A DNA stretch of 34,105 nt from contig CAIYQO010000080.1 of the NCBI GenBank assembly GCA_903928345.1, forward strand, positions 1-34,105, read 5' to 3'. The notes under the pieces are model-generated. The model was not told where the DNA came from. It saw nothing but the letters and a program-made list of their open reading frames with translations, and searched no databases. Positions 21,566 to 28,686 of the stretch are shown piece after piece (positions within the stretch are counted from its first letter, which is position 1; every line of letters starts with the position of its first letter). The translations under genes and the position numbers were made by a program. Origin of the DNA: an uncultured bacterium. Lineage in GTDB: Bacteria > Armatimonadota > Hebobacteria > CAIYQO01.

Positions 21566-24202
21566 CTAAAACCCGATCGGCCCGAGGGTGAGAAAGAGGG
21601 ACAGGGAGGCCACGCCGGCGTTGTTGTACGCCACGCGGGCGGTGGGGATTACGGGCACTTTGCCGAAGGCCAGCGACGTTTCCAACGATGCTTGCGCCCC
21701 GCCGGCGACGCGCGGGGTGTGGTGCGCGGGCAACTCGGCGTCGAGAAAGAGGCCGCCGGTGACGTCCTCGGCGTAGATCTGCGGGTTCCACAGCCCGGCG
21801 CGGATGGGCAGCAGCGTGCGCGTCAGGTCGAAGGTGAGCAGCGTGCGCGAACCCGGCGCCGGGCCGTCGACGAAACCGCGCGGCGTGGGGCCTTCGCCGC
21901 CCTCCGGGTGCACCAGCGCCTCCGCCGACGCGGCCAGCAGGGTGTCTCCCAGCAGTTGCGCGGCGCGCACGCTCAGGTCGGCTTCCGCCACACCCCACCC
22001 GGCGGCGTAGTGGCGCACGGGCAGCGCCGCGCTCAGGGTGGCGGCCGCGGTGGGCGCGGCCAGGTCGGTGCTCACCTCCGGCGTCCAGCGCTGGGTGGCG
22101 CGGTCGGTGTCGCACTCCACCGTGGCCATCGCCGCCACGTCGGACACCCCGGTCTGCAGCGACGCATACAGCGGCGACCCGGCCACCGCGGTCAACGTGT
22201 GCTCGCTGATGCCGTGGTAAATGACACCCGTCATCACCGGGGAGAAAAAGTTGCATTGCAGCGCGGCATCGGTGCCCACCGTCTGCGTCGCGCCATCGTA
22301 CTGCATCGTCACCGAGTAGCCGGGAAAATCGCCCACCGCGTCGTAGCCGATGGCCGTCACGCCGCCGGTGTAGGCATCCCCGTCGGTACCCGCCGTCGGC
22401 CACCAGGCGATGGGCTTCAGCGTGGCCAAGTTGTCGCGGTAATCGCCGTGGGTGACGGTTTTATCCGGCACCGGCGGCGCCGGGGGCAGCGGCACGTCTT
22501 TGACGACGGGCAGGGTGAAGGGCGTCGGCGCGACGGGCATGGCGTACAGGTCGAAGCCGCGCGAGGTCAGGCCGAAGTAGAACAACCGCCGCCCCACCGG
22601 GTCGTAGACCGGGTAATCGGCGTAGCCGTGGGCGGTAAGGCGGGCGAGCGCGCCGTCGGCGAAGTCGTAGCGATACACCGCGGAGGTGTGGCCGAAGTTG
22701 GCGCTGAAGAAGCACTGCCCTTCCGCCAGCGTGGCGTGGCATTCCTCGTACGGCGACGCCGCCAGCGGGGTGAAGGCGCACGTGGCCGGGGTGCAGGCGT
22801 ACAGGTTGAAATTCTCCCCGTCCGGGCGCGCCACCGCCACCACGTGCGTGTCGTCCGCGGTGAACTGGTCGATGAGCAGCGGGGTCTCGCCCAACCGTCG
22901 GCACGCGCCGGTGTCCGGGTCCACGCGGTAGAGTGTCGAACCGAAGGCGTCCCGGCGGTCCACGCTGTAGAGCAGCGACCCGTCGGGCAGCGGGGTGAAG
23001 GCGCGCAGCGGGGCGCGCAGCAGCTCGCGGTCGCGGCCCGTCGCCAGGTCGCGCGCGTGCAGGCTGGCGATCACCCCCGTGCCGAGTTGGCTGATATTCG
23101 CGTAGCCGCCGTGCAGCTCCTGCACGGCGTAGTAGAGCCGCCCGGCGCGCGCCTGCAGCACGGAAACAACCCCCGAAGTGAGGCCGAAGAGGGTGTGCTC
23201 TGTCCCGGTGGCGGTATCGTAGGCGGTCACCGTGCGGCGCAATCCCGTGCCGAAGGGGCGCGTCTTCACCGCCCAGGTGCGCGTGTAGTAGAGCGTGTTG
23301 CCATAGCGGCACGGCGCGGCGGCGTCCCACCCGTGCGCGGTGACGGGGGTGCCGTCCAGTGTGTAGTCGGGCAGGTTCGCCGCCAGCGACGCCCGCCACT
23401 CCCGCCACAATGCAGGCAGCGATTTGCCGTAAATCCGGCGCGCGCTGGCGTCCAGCCCCACCGCGGGCAGCACGGGGGAGAGGAAGCTGGACAGCGACGC
23501 GCCGTTGACGGTGAAGAAATCGGCGAACTTCCCCTCGCCGTACGTGTCCGCCAGGTAGCGGCAGAAGGTGCTGCCGAACAGGTAGGGCCGCTGCCCGAGG
23601 GGATAGACATCCTGTTCGGCGGTCACGTCCTCGATTGTGGGGAAGTGCTTGTCGGCGAGGCACGCGCCCAGGTAGGCGTCGAAAAAGCCCTGGTTTAACC
23701 GCCCGCTGAAGGGGGTGATGTGCGATTCCGCGTAGACGGCGATCCCCTCCGTGACCCACAACGGCGCGAAGACGTTGGGCTGGTAGATCAGCCCGAAGGT
23801 GTGCGCCAGATCGCGCGGATCGCTGCCGGTGTTCGTCAGCTCGAGCAAGTGCGTGTATTCGTGCGTGGTGACCCCGCGCCACCAGTTCTGCATCATCAGC
23901 TCCGCGCCGGGCGGCGCGGTGTAGAGGTGGATGTTGTACCCGATGGGGTCGGTGTTGCCGTTGGGGTTCAGCCCCACGTCCTCGATGACGATGGGCAGGT
24001 GCCAGGCCGTGTTGCCGGTGAGGCGTTCCACCTGCGGGCGGCTCGCTTCCAGCTCAGCCAGCGCGCGCTGCGCCGCCGCCTCGCAGCCGGGCAGGTAAAA
24101 TACGGTGAAATGCTCGGTCTTCAGCGTCTTCCACCCGCTCCAGGCCCACGCCGGAAAGGTGCAGAGCAGCAGCAACAGGGCGATAAATAGGCAACGATGC
24201 AC
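21566..24202 (-). CDS. Exported HExxH metalloprotease - beta-propeller - outer-membrane barrel protein
   Basis: The 878-residue protein begins with a signal peptide (to about residue 20). A gluzincin-like peptidase domain (MA-like) has the zinc motif HEYTH (His114, Glu115, His118) and a downstream Glu in WVTEGIAVY (Glu152). Residues about 295-590 contain repeated strands like a TolB/WD-type propeller (LLYSVDRRDAFGSTLYRVDP, RLFYFGLTSRGFDLYAM). Residues about 600-878 have alternating strands and end in LSLFLTLGPIGF, the aromatic-ending pattern of a BamA-like outer-membrane barrel. GTG 24202 is chosen because GGAGG stands 6 bases upstream; a TTG at 24208 abuts the ribosome site. The role may be surface-displayed proteolysis; substrate unknown. 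Confidence 0.85.
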   Translation of the reverse strand: MHRCLFIALLLLLCTFPAWAWSGWKTLKTEHFTVFYLPGCEAAAQRALAELEASRPQVERLTGNTAWHLPIVIEDVGLNPNGNTDPIGYNIHLYTAPPGAELMMQNWWRGVTTHEYTHLLELTNTGSDPRDLAHTFGLIYQPNVFAPLWVTEGIAVYAESHITPFSGRLNQGFFDAYLGACLADKHFPTIEDVTAEQDVYPLGQRPYLFGSTFCRYLADTYGEGKFADFFTVNGASLSSFLSPVLPAVGLDASARRIYGKSLPALWREWRASLAANLPDYTLDGTPVTAHGWDAAAPCRYGNTLYYTRTWAVKTRPFGTGLRRTVTAYDTATGTEHTLFGLTSGVVSVLQARAGRLYYAVQELHGGYANISQLGTGVIASLHARDLATGRDRELLRAPLRAFTPLPDGSLLYSVDRRDAFGSTLYRVDPDTGACRRLGETPLLIDQFTADDTHVVAVARPDGENFNLYACTPATCAFTPLAASPYEECHATLAEGQCFFSANFGHTSAVYRYDFADGALARLTAHGYADYPVYDPVGRRLFYFGLTSRGFDLYAMPVAPTPFTLPVVKDVPLPPAPPVPDKTVTHGDYRDNLATLKPIAWWPTAGTDGDAYTGGVTAIGYDAVGDFPGYSVTMQYDGATQTVGTDAALQCNFFSPVMTGVIYHGISEHTLTAVAGSPLYASLQTGVSDVAAMATVECDTDRATQRWTPEVSTDLAAPTAAATLSAALPVRHYAAGWGVAEADLSVRAAQLLGDTLLAASAEALVHPEGGEGPTPRGFVDGPAPGSRTLLTFDLTRTLLPIRAGLWNPQIYAEDVTGGLFLDAELPAHHTPRVAGGAQASLETSLAFGKVPVIPTARVAYNNAGVASLSLFLTLGPIGF

Positions 24203-24435
24203 AGACAACCTCCGCGGCGCACACCGGGGGCACGTTGCGTAAACTATTCGCGGCGGCGCGGGGGATATCCTGCCGATGGCGGGGGAGCGTCGCCGCCAAA
24301 GGAGACGACGAATTGCAGGTGTTGGGGGTTAGTTCTTCGAGATAAGGGGACATGGGACGGTTCACCGCCGAGACGCGGCGGGTGCCCCCTCGCCTACACG
24401 CGTTAGCTTACAGTCATGGCTTGTTTGTTCTTCGA

Positions 24436-24649
24436 CCCGACGATAAATCGTCGGGCTACCGGCTGCGCCCCTTGAAAGGGGCTTGTCAAGCATGCGTGAC
24501 CCGCATATTTCTTGTCCACGCTGAATTCGTGCCCGAGAGGGCTGTCTTCGGCATCATATCCGTGCGGAATCGCCTGTTACACCATTTCGCGGCCTACCAA
24601 AGCCCCATTCATGGGGCGCAGCCGGTAGCCTGACGATTTATCGTCGGGT
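24436..24649. repeat. MITE-like inverted-repeat element (CGACGATAAATCGTCG)
   Basis: Arms of about 50 bp at 24436-24485 and 24600-24649 are near-perfect inverted copies. Each begins with its own palindrome (CCCGACGATAAATCGTCGGG) followed by CTACCGGCTGCGCCCC and an AGGGGCTT hairpin end. The 114-bp centre has no credible gene. It fills most of the gap between the metalloprotease gene start and the small membrane gene. Confidence 0.85.
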
Positions 24650-24719
24650 GGGAAAACAGGCGAACGGTTTGTATTAGCCAATGCCCTTGTCCCTCCCCTG
24701 GGCGTCTGGCAATACTCGG

Positions 24720-24902
24720 CTAGGCGCGGGGGGAAGACGGTATGGGTTTGTCGGCGAGGAGGAGGACGAGGAGGGCGCCGACAGGGCCCATGATGACGAC
24801 GAAGAAGAAGCCCATGCCGGCTTCGCCCTTGCGGATGCCGAGAACGGCACCGAGCAAGGCGCTGGCGATCATGGTGATGATCAGGGTGGTGGTGGTAAGC
24901 AT
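24720..24902 (-). CDS. Small two-helix membrane protein
   Basis: The 60-residue protein starts at ATG 24902 with AGAGGT about 6 bases upstream. It has two hydrophobic helices (about residues 5-22 and 31-50) joined by a short basic turn, IRKGEAG. The pattern LLGAVLGIRKGEAGMGFFF followed by GPVGALLVLLL resembles small membrane proteins found widely in environmental bacteria, with no known function. It stands alone between a MITE-like element and a gene-free stretch. Confidence 0.7.
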   Translation of the reverse strand: MLTTTTLIITMIASALLGAVLGIRKGEAGMGFFFVVIMGPVGALLVLLLADKPIPSSPRA

Positions 24903-25204
24903 AGATTTACCTCTAATTGTAATGCCGGCGGTGCACGGACTTTGCCGGGTGTATACCCTTGAGCCTTCGCCGATCTATGGATACCGGTTTTTCATCGTTG
25001 TATAAACGACGGCAGCCGTCAATATGATCTTTCGCTCCGGATGGGGTGACAGAGACGCGCATCTTCTCCGGATTGTTGGGTGTATTTTTGTTGATGTGTG
25101 CACGCGCCCCCCTTTTTCTCCCGCTGGGGGAAGGAGGGCGCGTGCAGGAAGGCGAAGCGATCTTATCCGCAAGGTATCGGCGTCTCGGCCATGCCACCCG
25201 AAGT
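24903..25204. other. Gene-free stretch with a strong hairpin
   Basis: No credible gene is seen. It holds GACGGCAGCCGTC at 25009-25021 and a long hairpin at 25099-25145 with perfect 11-bp outer arms (TGCACGCGCCC / GGGCGCGTGCA). The hairpin lies about 60 bases downstream of the DUF4352-like gene and may end its transcript, although no T-run follows on the minus strand. Confidence 0.5.
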
Positions 25205-25891
25205 CTACGGCAGATCCCGCGGCAGCGCGATGGCGCCGGCGAATTCACCCGGGTCGGCGGCGTCGCGCACCAGCAACTGCCGGTGGGCGGTGCGCCGGGG
25301 GATATCGAAGAGCACCACTCCCGCCACCACGGCGCGCGGCGGCACGGTGTAGGCGGCGCGATACTGCCCCGTGCGCAACTCGTCCGGGGTGCCCCACGCC
25401 ACGAGCACCGGGTGGAAGCGCGCCCCGGTGTCGGCATCCGCCAGCGCCAGGGAATGCGCGGTGAGCGTGAAGGCCTGTGCTCCCTTGTTGCCCACCAGCA
25501 CCCCCACCAGGTAGTATTGCCCGCGCGCCGGGGGACGCCGCGGCGTGCCGGAGGGCGGGGCGGCGTAGGCCACCCGCCACAACGTGCTGCCGGTGGTGAC
25601 GACCTCGCTGCCGTGGCCGAGTACCGGCACCTGGGCTACCCCGTGCGGCGTGGTAAGGTTGCGCCCGACGTAAAAGATGACGAAGAGGACGAAGAGCACC
25701 CCCACCCCCACCGCGGCCGTGATCTGGGTGCGCGACAGCGGCACCCGGGGCACAGGGCACACCATCGCCTCCGCCGGCGGTGGCGCAAAGGGGGAGAAGG
25801 GCAACGACGGCAGGGGGAGTGCCGTGCCGCACGCCGCGCATGCCGATGCGCCGGCGGCGGCCTCCGCGCCACAGTGCGGGCACTGCGCCAT
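25205..25891 (-). CDS. Zinc-ribbon membrane protein with DUF4352-like domain
   Basis: The 228-residue protein starts at ATG 25891; AAGGAG lies 8 bases upstream. Residues 4-21 form a zinc ribbon (CPHC, CAAC). One membrane helix spans about residues 55-76 (ITAAVGVGVLFVLFVIFYVG). The outer region contains the DUF4352 pattern: YYLVGVLVGNKG, ALADADTGARFHP and a C-terminal PPRAVVAGVVLFDIP. DUF4352 domains have an immunoglobulin/telokin-like fold and often sit on lipoproteins or membrane anchors. Function unknown. The plan echoes the gene at 2720-4342. Confidence 0.85.
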   Translation of the reverse strand: MAQCPHCGAEAAAGASACAACGTALPLPSLPFSPFAPPPAEAMVCPVPRVPLSRTQITAAVGVGVLFVLFVIFYVGRNLTTPHGVAQVPVLGHGSEVVTTGSTLWRVAYAAPPSGTPRRPPARGQYYLVGVLVGNKGAQAFTLTAHSLALADADTGARFHPVLVAWGTPDELRTGQYRAAYTVPPRAVVAGVVLFDIPRRTAHRQLLVRDAADPGEFAGAIALPRDLP

Positions 25892-26065
25892 AGGCCACGC
25901 TCCTTTCCACGACGCCCGGCCCACCGGCGCCGCGTGAGGGAGATACCCGCCGCCCCGCCTCTCTGCCCCCGCCCACCGCGCGGACGCCCCACACCGATGT
26001 CCCCCCGGCAAGGTTTCGCGGTGTAACGTCGTCGTAATGTGGGGGCGGTAAGCTGGGTGAGTCTT

Positions 26066-26087
26066 TGCAGGGACTGTCCCGTGGCGC
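26066..26087. repeat. CAGGGACTGTCCCGTGGCG repeat unit
   Basis: Nearly identical to 21345-21365. First of three related palindromes in the gap between the DUF4352-like gene and trkH. Confidence 0.6.
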
Positions 26088-26153
26088 TTCGGTCGAGTTT
26101 ACCGGATACGCAGTCGCGTGTATTCGCGCACGTGTGACAGTTGTCGCATTCCT

Positions 26154-26206
26154 CCAGGGGCTGTCCCATAGCGCTTGTTCTGCCAGGCTACGGGACAGCC
26201 CCTGCA
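26154..26206. repeat. Paired inverted GGGGCTGTCCC units
   Basis: CCAGGGGCTGTCCC (left) and GGGACAGCCCCTGCAG (right) form an inverted pair around 24 bases, able to fold into one hairpin. Variant of the GGGACWGTCCC family with matching changes in both arms. Confidence 0.65.
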
Positions 26207-26278
26207 GAAATACGGGGGAACGCTCACACGTTCCAGCGTTGTCCCTGGACGATAGCCGACCTTTCGCACGGGAGGCCA

Positions 26279-26293
26279 CGGGACAGTCCCTAC
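26279..26293. repeat. GGGACAGTCCC unit upstream of trkH
   Basis: Third palindrome of the gap, inverted relative to the unit at 26066, ending 12 bases before the predicted trkH -35 position. Confidence 0.55.
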
Positions 26294-26304
26294 GGGCGCC
26301 GCAT

Positions 26305-26333
26305 TTACGCCGGGGGGCATAGCGCGCTATAAT
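26305..26333 (+). promoter_or_regulatory. Promoter of trkH
   Basis: A perfect TATAAT (26328-26333) with a weak -35 (TTACGC, spacer 17) precedes trkH. Transcription would start at about 26340, shortly before GGGAG and ATG 26352. Confidence 0.5.
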
Positions 26334-26351
26334 GCCGTGGGAGTAGAGTGC

Positions 26352-27779
26352 ATGCACGCAGGTCTGCCGCCTGTTCTGTCGGCCATTCCGGGGATGTCCC
26401 GCCTCGCGTCGGGCAAGCACCGCGTCAGTTTGATGTGGCTGCTGGGCTTGGGCTACCTGGCGATTATCGGCGTCGGCGCGGGGCTGCTTATGCTGCCCAT
26501 TTGCCAGCGCGACCACGTGGTGCCCGGCCTCGACTGCCTCTTCACCGCCACCTCCGCCGCCACCCTCACCGGGCTCGTGGTGTGGAGCACCCACGATACG
26601 TGGACGCTGTACGGCCAGCTCGTTATCCTGGCGCTCATCCAGCTCGGTGGGCTGGGCTTTATGGCGGGCGCCACCGTGGTCGCGCTGCGCATCGGGTTGC
26701 GCGTGGGGCTGCAACAGCACCTGCGCCTTTCCGACGCCCCCAACGCGTTCAGCCTGCACGACGCCTGGCGCGTGGTGCGCTACATCGCCCTCACCATGTT
26801 CGGGCTGGAAGCCGTGGGTGCCCTGCTGCTCACGCTGCGCCTCTACCTGGCCCACCACGAGCCCTGGCTCACTGCCGGGTATCAGGGCATTTTCTACGCC
26901 GTCTCCGCCTTCTGCAACGCCGGGTTCGATGTCGCGCGCGGCTTCACCGGGCTGCGAGCCTGGCACGACGACGCGTGGCTGCTGCTGCTGCTGAGCGCGC
27001 TGATCATCCTCGGCGGGCTGGGCTTCGGCGTGCTGGCGGAGTTGGTGGCGCGCCGGCGCGGGCGCCGGGTGAGCCTGCACTTCAAGCTGGTGCTGCTCGC
27101 CACCGCGGTGCTGCTGCTGCTCGGTTGGGGGCACATGCTGCTCTTCGAGTGGCACAACCCGGCCACGCTGGGGGGCATGCCGGGGCCGCAACGGGTGGTC
27201 AACGCGTGGTTCCTGGCCGTCACGCCGCGCACGGCGGGCTTCTCCACCGTCCCGACGAAGGATTTGGCGCCGCCCACCCTCTTCGTCACCGGCCTGCTCA
27301 TGATCGTCGGCGCCTCGCCGGACAGCACCGGCGGCGGAGTGAAGACCACCACGCTCGTGGTCATTCTGCTCGCCATCCTCACGCTCATGCGGGGCCGCTC
27401 GGACATCGAAATCTTCCGCCGCCGCGTCTCCGGTGAGCAGGTGCGCCTGGCGCTGTCGCTGGTGAGCGTCTACCTGGCCGCCCTGCTGCTCTTCGCGCTG
27501 GGTATCTCCCTCACCGAGGGCATCCACACCGGCGTGCGCGTCGGCGCCATCGATCCGCTCACGCGCTTCACGCAACTGCTCTTTGAAGTGCTCTCCGCGC
27601 TGAGCACCGGCGGGCAGAGCGCGGGCGTCACGCCGCTGCTCACCGCCGCCTCGCGCGGCCTGCTCATCGCGGCGATGCTCGTGGGCCGCCTGGGTCCGCT
27701 GGCCTTCGTCTACCTCTTCGCCAAACCCCGGCGCCCCCAACTCCGCCGCCTGCCGGAAGAGACGGTGATGACCGGATGA
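26352..27779 (+). CDS. trkH: Potassium uptake channel subunit, TrkH/KtrB family
   Basis: This membrane subunit moves K+ (with Na+ or H+) and is gated by a cytosolic RCK protein. The 475-residue protein has about ten hydrophobic segments and the four pore loops with their filter glycines: ATSAATLTGLVV, VSAFCNAGFD, VTPRTAGFSTV and ALSTGGQSAGV. Length is between KtrB and TrkH. I prefer ATG 26352 (GGGAG 8 bases upstream) over GTG 26337, which lies only 3 bases from the -10 box. The RCK gene follows after a 73-bp gap containing an ATTGCGGATT repeat. Confidence 0.94.
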   Translation: MHAGLPPVLSAIPGMSRLASGKHRVSLMWLLGLGYLAIIGVGAGLLMLPICQRDHVVPGLDCLFTATSAATLTGLVVWSTHDTWTLYGQLVILALIQLGGLGFMAGATVVALRIGLRVGLQQHLRLSDAPNAFSLHDAWRVVRYIALTMFGLEAVGALLLTLRLYLAHHEPWLTAGYQGIFYAVSAFCNAGFDVARGFTGLRAWHDDAWLLLLLSALIILGGLGFGVLAELVARRRGRRVSLHFKLVLLATAVLLLLGWGHMLLFEWHNPATLGGMPGPQRVVNAWFLAVTPRTAGFSTVPTKDLAPPTLFVTGLLMIVGASPDSTGGGVKTTTLVVILLAILTLMRGRSDIEIFRRRVSGEQVRLALSLVSVYLAALLLFALGISLTEGIHTGVRVGAIDPLTRFTQLLFEVLSALSTGGQSAGVTPLLTAASRGLLIAAMLVGRLGPLAFVYLFAKPRRPQLRRLPEETVMTG

Positions 27780-27782
27780 AGG

Positions 27783-27816
27783 TATTGCGGATTGCGGATT
27801 GTAGATTGCGGATTGT
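27783..27816. repeat. ATTGCGGATT tandem array between trkH and trkA
   Basis: Three to four ATTGCGGATTG units in tandem, the same unit as in the ilvB-ilvN gap, here without the inverted second arm. In both cases the unit sits between the two genes of a two-subunit complex. Confidence 0.65.
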
Positions 27817-27852
27817 CGGTGCGCGGCGGCGCGCAAGATCGGAGAACGCACG

Positions 27853-28506
27853 ATGGCAACGATGAACATCCTGGTGATCGGACTGGGGTATTTCGGGGAG
27901 AGTCTGGCGCTGGAGCTGGCGCAGATGGGGCACCAGGTGGTGGGCGTGGATAAGAACCTTGAGGTTATCCAGCGCAATGCGCCGCTGCTCAGCGATGCCA
28001 TCCAGATGGACGCCACCAACTTCGAGGCGCTGCGCACGCTGGACATCCCTTCCTTCGACATCTGCATCGTGGGGCGCGGCTCCAAGCTGGAGGAAAGCGT
28101 GCTGCTCTCCCTCAACCTGAAGGAGCTGGGCGCGCGCTACATCGTCTGCAAGGCGCTCACCGACCAGCAGCGCAAGATTCTGGAGCGCATCGGGGCGAAC
28201 CAGATCGTGCAGCCGGAGCGCGACATGGGCAAACGCCTGGCGCACATGCTCTCCCCGAGCATGGAGATGCTCGACTTCATGGACGTGCCAGGCAACTTTG
28301 GCATCGAGGAGATCGCCGCCCCGCGCGGGTGGGTGGACCACACCCTCGACGAGCTGCAGCTCCCCAGCCGCTATGGCCTGCAGGTGCTGCTCATCAAATC
28401 CGGCGATAAATTCACCGCCACCCCCGGCGCCAACCTGACCATCCGCGAAGGCGACATCCTCGTCGTCTTCGGGCATAACCGGAAGTTGACGCAGTTCAAG
28501 CGGTAA
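27853..28506 (+). CDS. trkA: Potassium uptake regulatory subunit, TrkA/KtrA family (RCK)
   Basis: RCK proteins form rings under the channel and gate it in response to nucleotides. The 217-residue protein has an RCK-N Rossmann domain starting MNILVIGLGYFGESLALEL, with Asp in VVGVDKN and GRG later in the domain. An RCK-C domain spans about residues 135-217 (DHTLDELQLPSRYGLQVLLI, REGDILVVFGHNRKL). A single RCK pair, as in KtrA, fits better than the doubled TrkA of enteric bacteria. ATG 27853 has GGAGAA 8 bases upstream. It works with the channel just upstream. Confidence 0.94.
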   Translation: MATMNILVIGLGYFGESLALELAQMGHQVVGVDKNLEVIQRNAPLLSDAIQMDATNFEALRTLDIPSFDICIVGRGSKLEESVLLSLNLKELGARYIVCKALTDQQRKILERIGANQIVQPERDMGKRLAHMLSPSMEMLDFMDVPGNFGIEEIAAPRGWVDHTLDELQLPSRYGLQVLLIKSGDKFTATPGANLTIREGDILVVFGHNRKLTQFKR

Positions 28507-28516
28507 AGGTGTGGAT

Positions 28517-28669
28517 TGGGAGGGCGAGCGTCCCCGCGAGCCACGCGCGTAGCAAGTATGGATGACCATAAAAGATGGCCGGTGCGTGTTGACGTTCACA
28601 CGCACCGGCCGTCTTTTTGCGTAATCACGGCTCACACGCCCGCTGCTCGCGGGTACGCTCGCCCTCCCA
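28517..28669. repeat. Nested palindrome element, copy E
   Basis: Outer arms at 28517-28549 and 28642-28669 enclose the hairpin at 28574-28613. Same family as 9992-10144 and 19751-19904, again in a convergent gap. The arm mismatch GGGTACGC / GCGTCCCC mirrors the one in copy A on the opposite arm. Confidence 0.87.
28574..28617. terminator. Hairpin terminator after trkA
   Basis: A 16-bp stem (GATGGCCGGTGCGTGT with ACACGCACCGGCCGTC, one G-T pair) is followed by CTTTTT on the plus strand and preceded by AAAA. It lies between trkA and the convergent glycosidase gene. Confidence 0.75.
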
Positions 28670-28686
28670 AAGAGCATTGATTGGGG

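Noticed and set aside
20076-21569. A 497-codon plus-strand frame antisense to anmK
   Set aside because: anmK has all family motifs; the antisense frame is Gly/Arg/Ala-rich and crosses repeat elements.
21692-23698. A 668-codon plus-strand frame antisense to the metalloprotease gene
   Set aside because: Arg/Gly/Ala/Val-rich shadow of a gene with recognisable protease, propeller and barrel features on the other strand.
24352-24633. A 93-codon frame inside the MITE-like element
   Set aside because: It is made largely of the inverted repeat arms and has no ribosome site or family resemblance.
25245-28115. A 956-codon open frame on the minus strand, antisense to trkH and overlapping the DUF4352-like gene
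   Set aside because: It is a by-product of high GC content. It runs through the clear trkH gene and intergenic repeats, and its translation is low-complexity Arg/Gln/Ala/Gly-rich.
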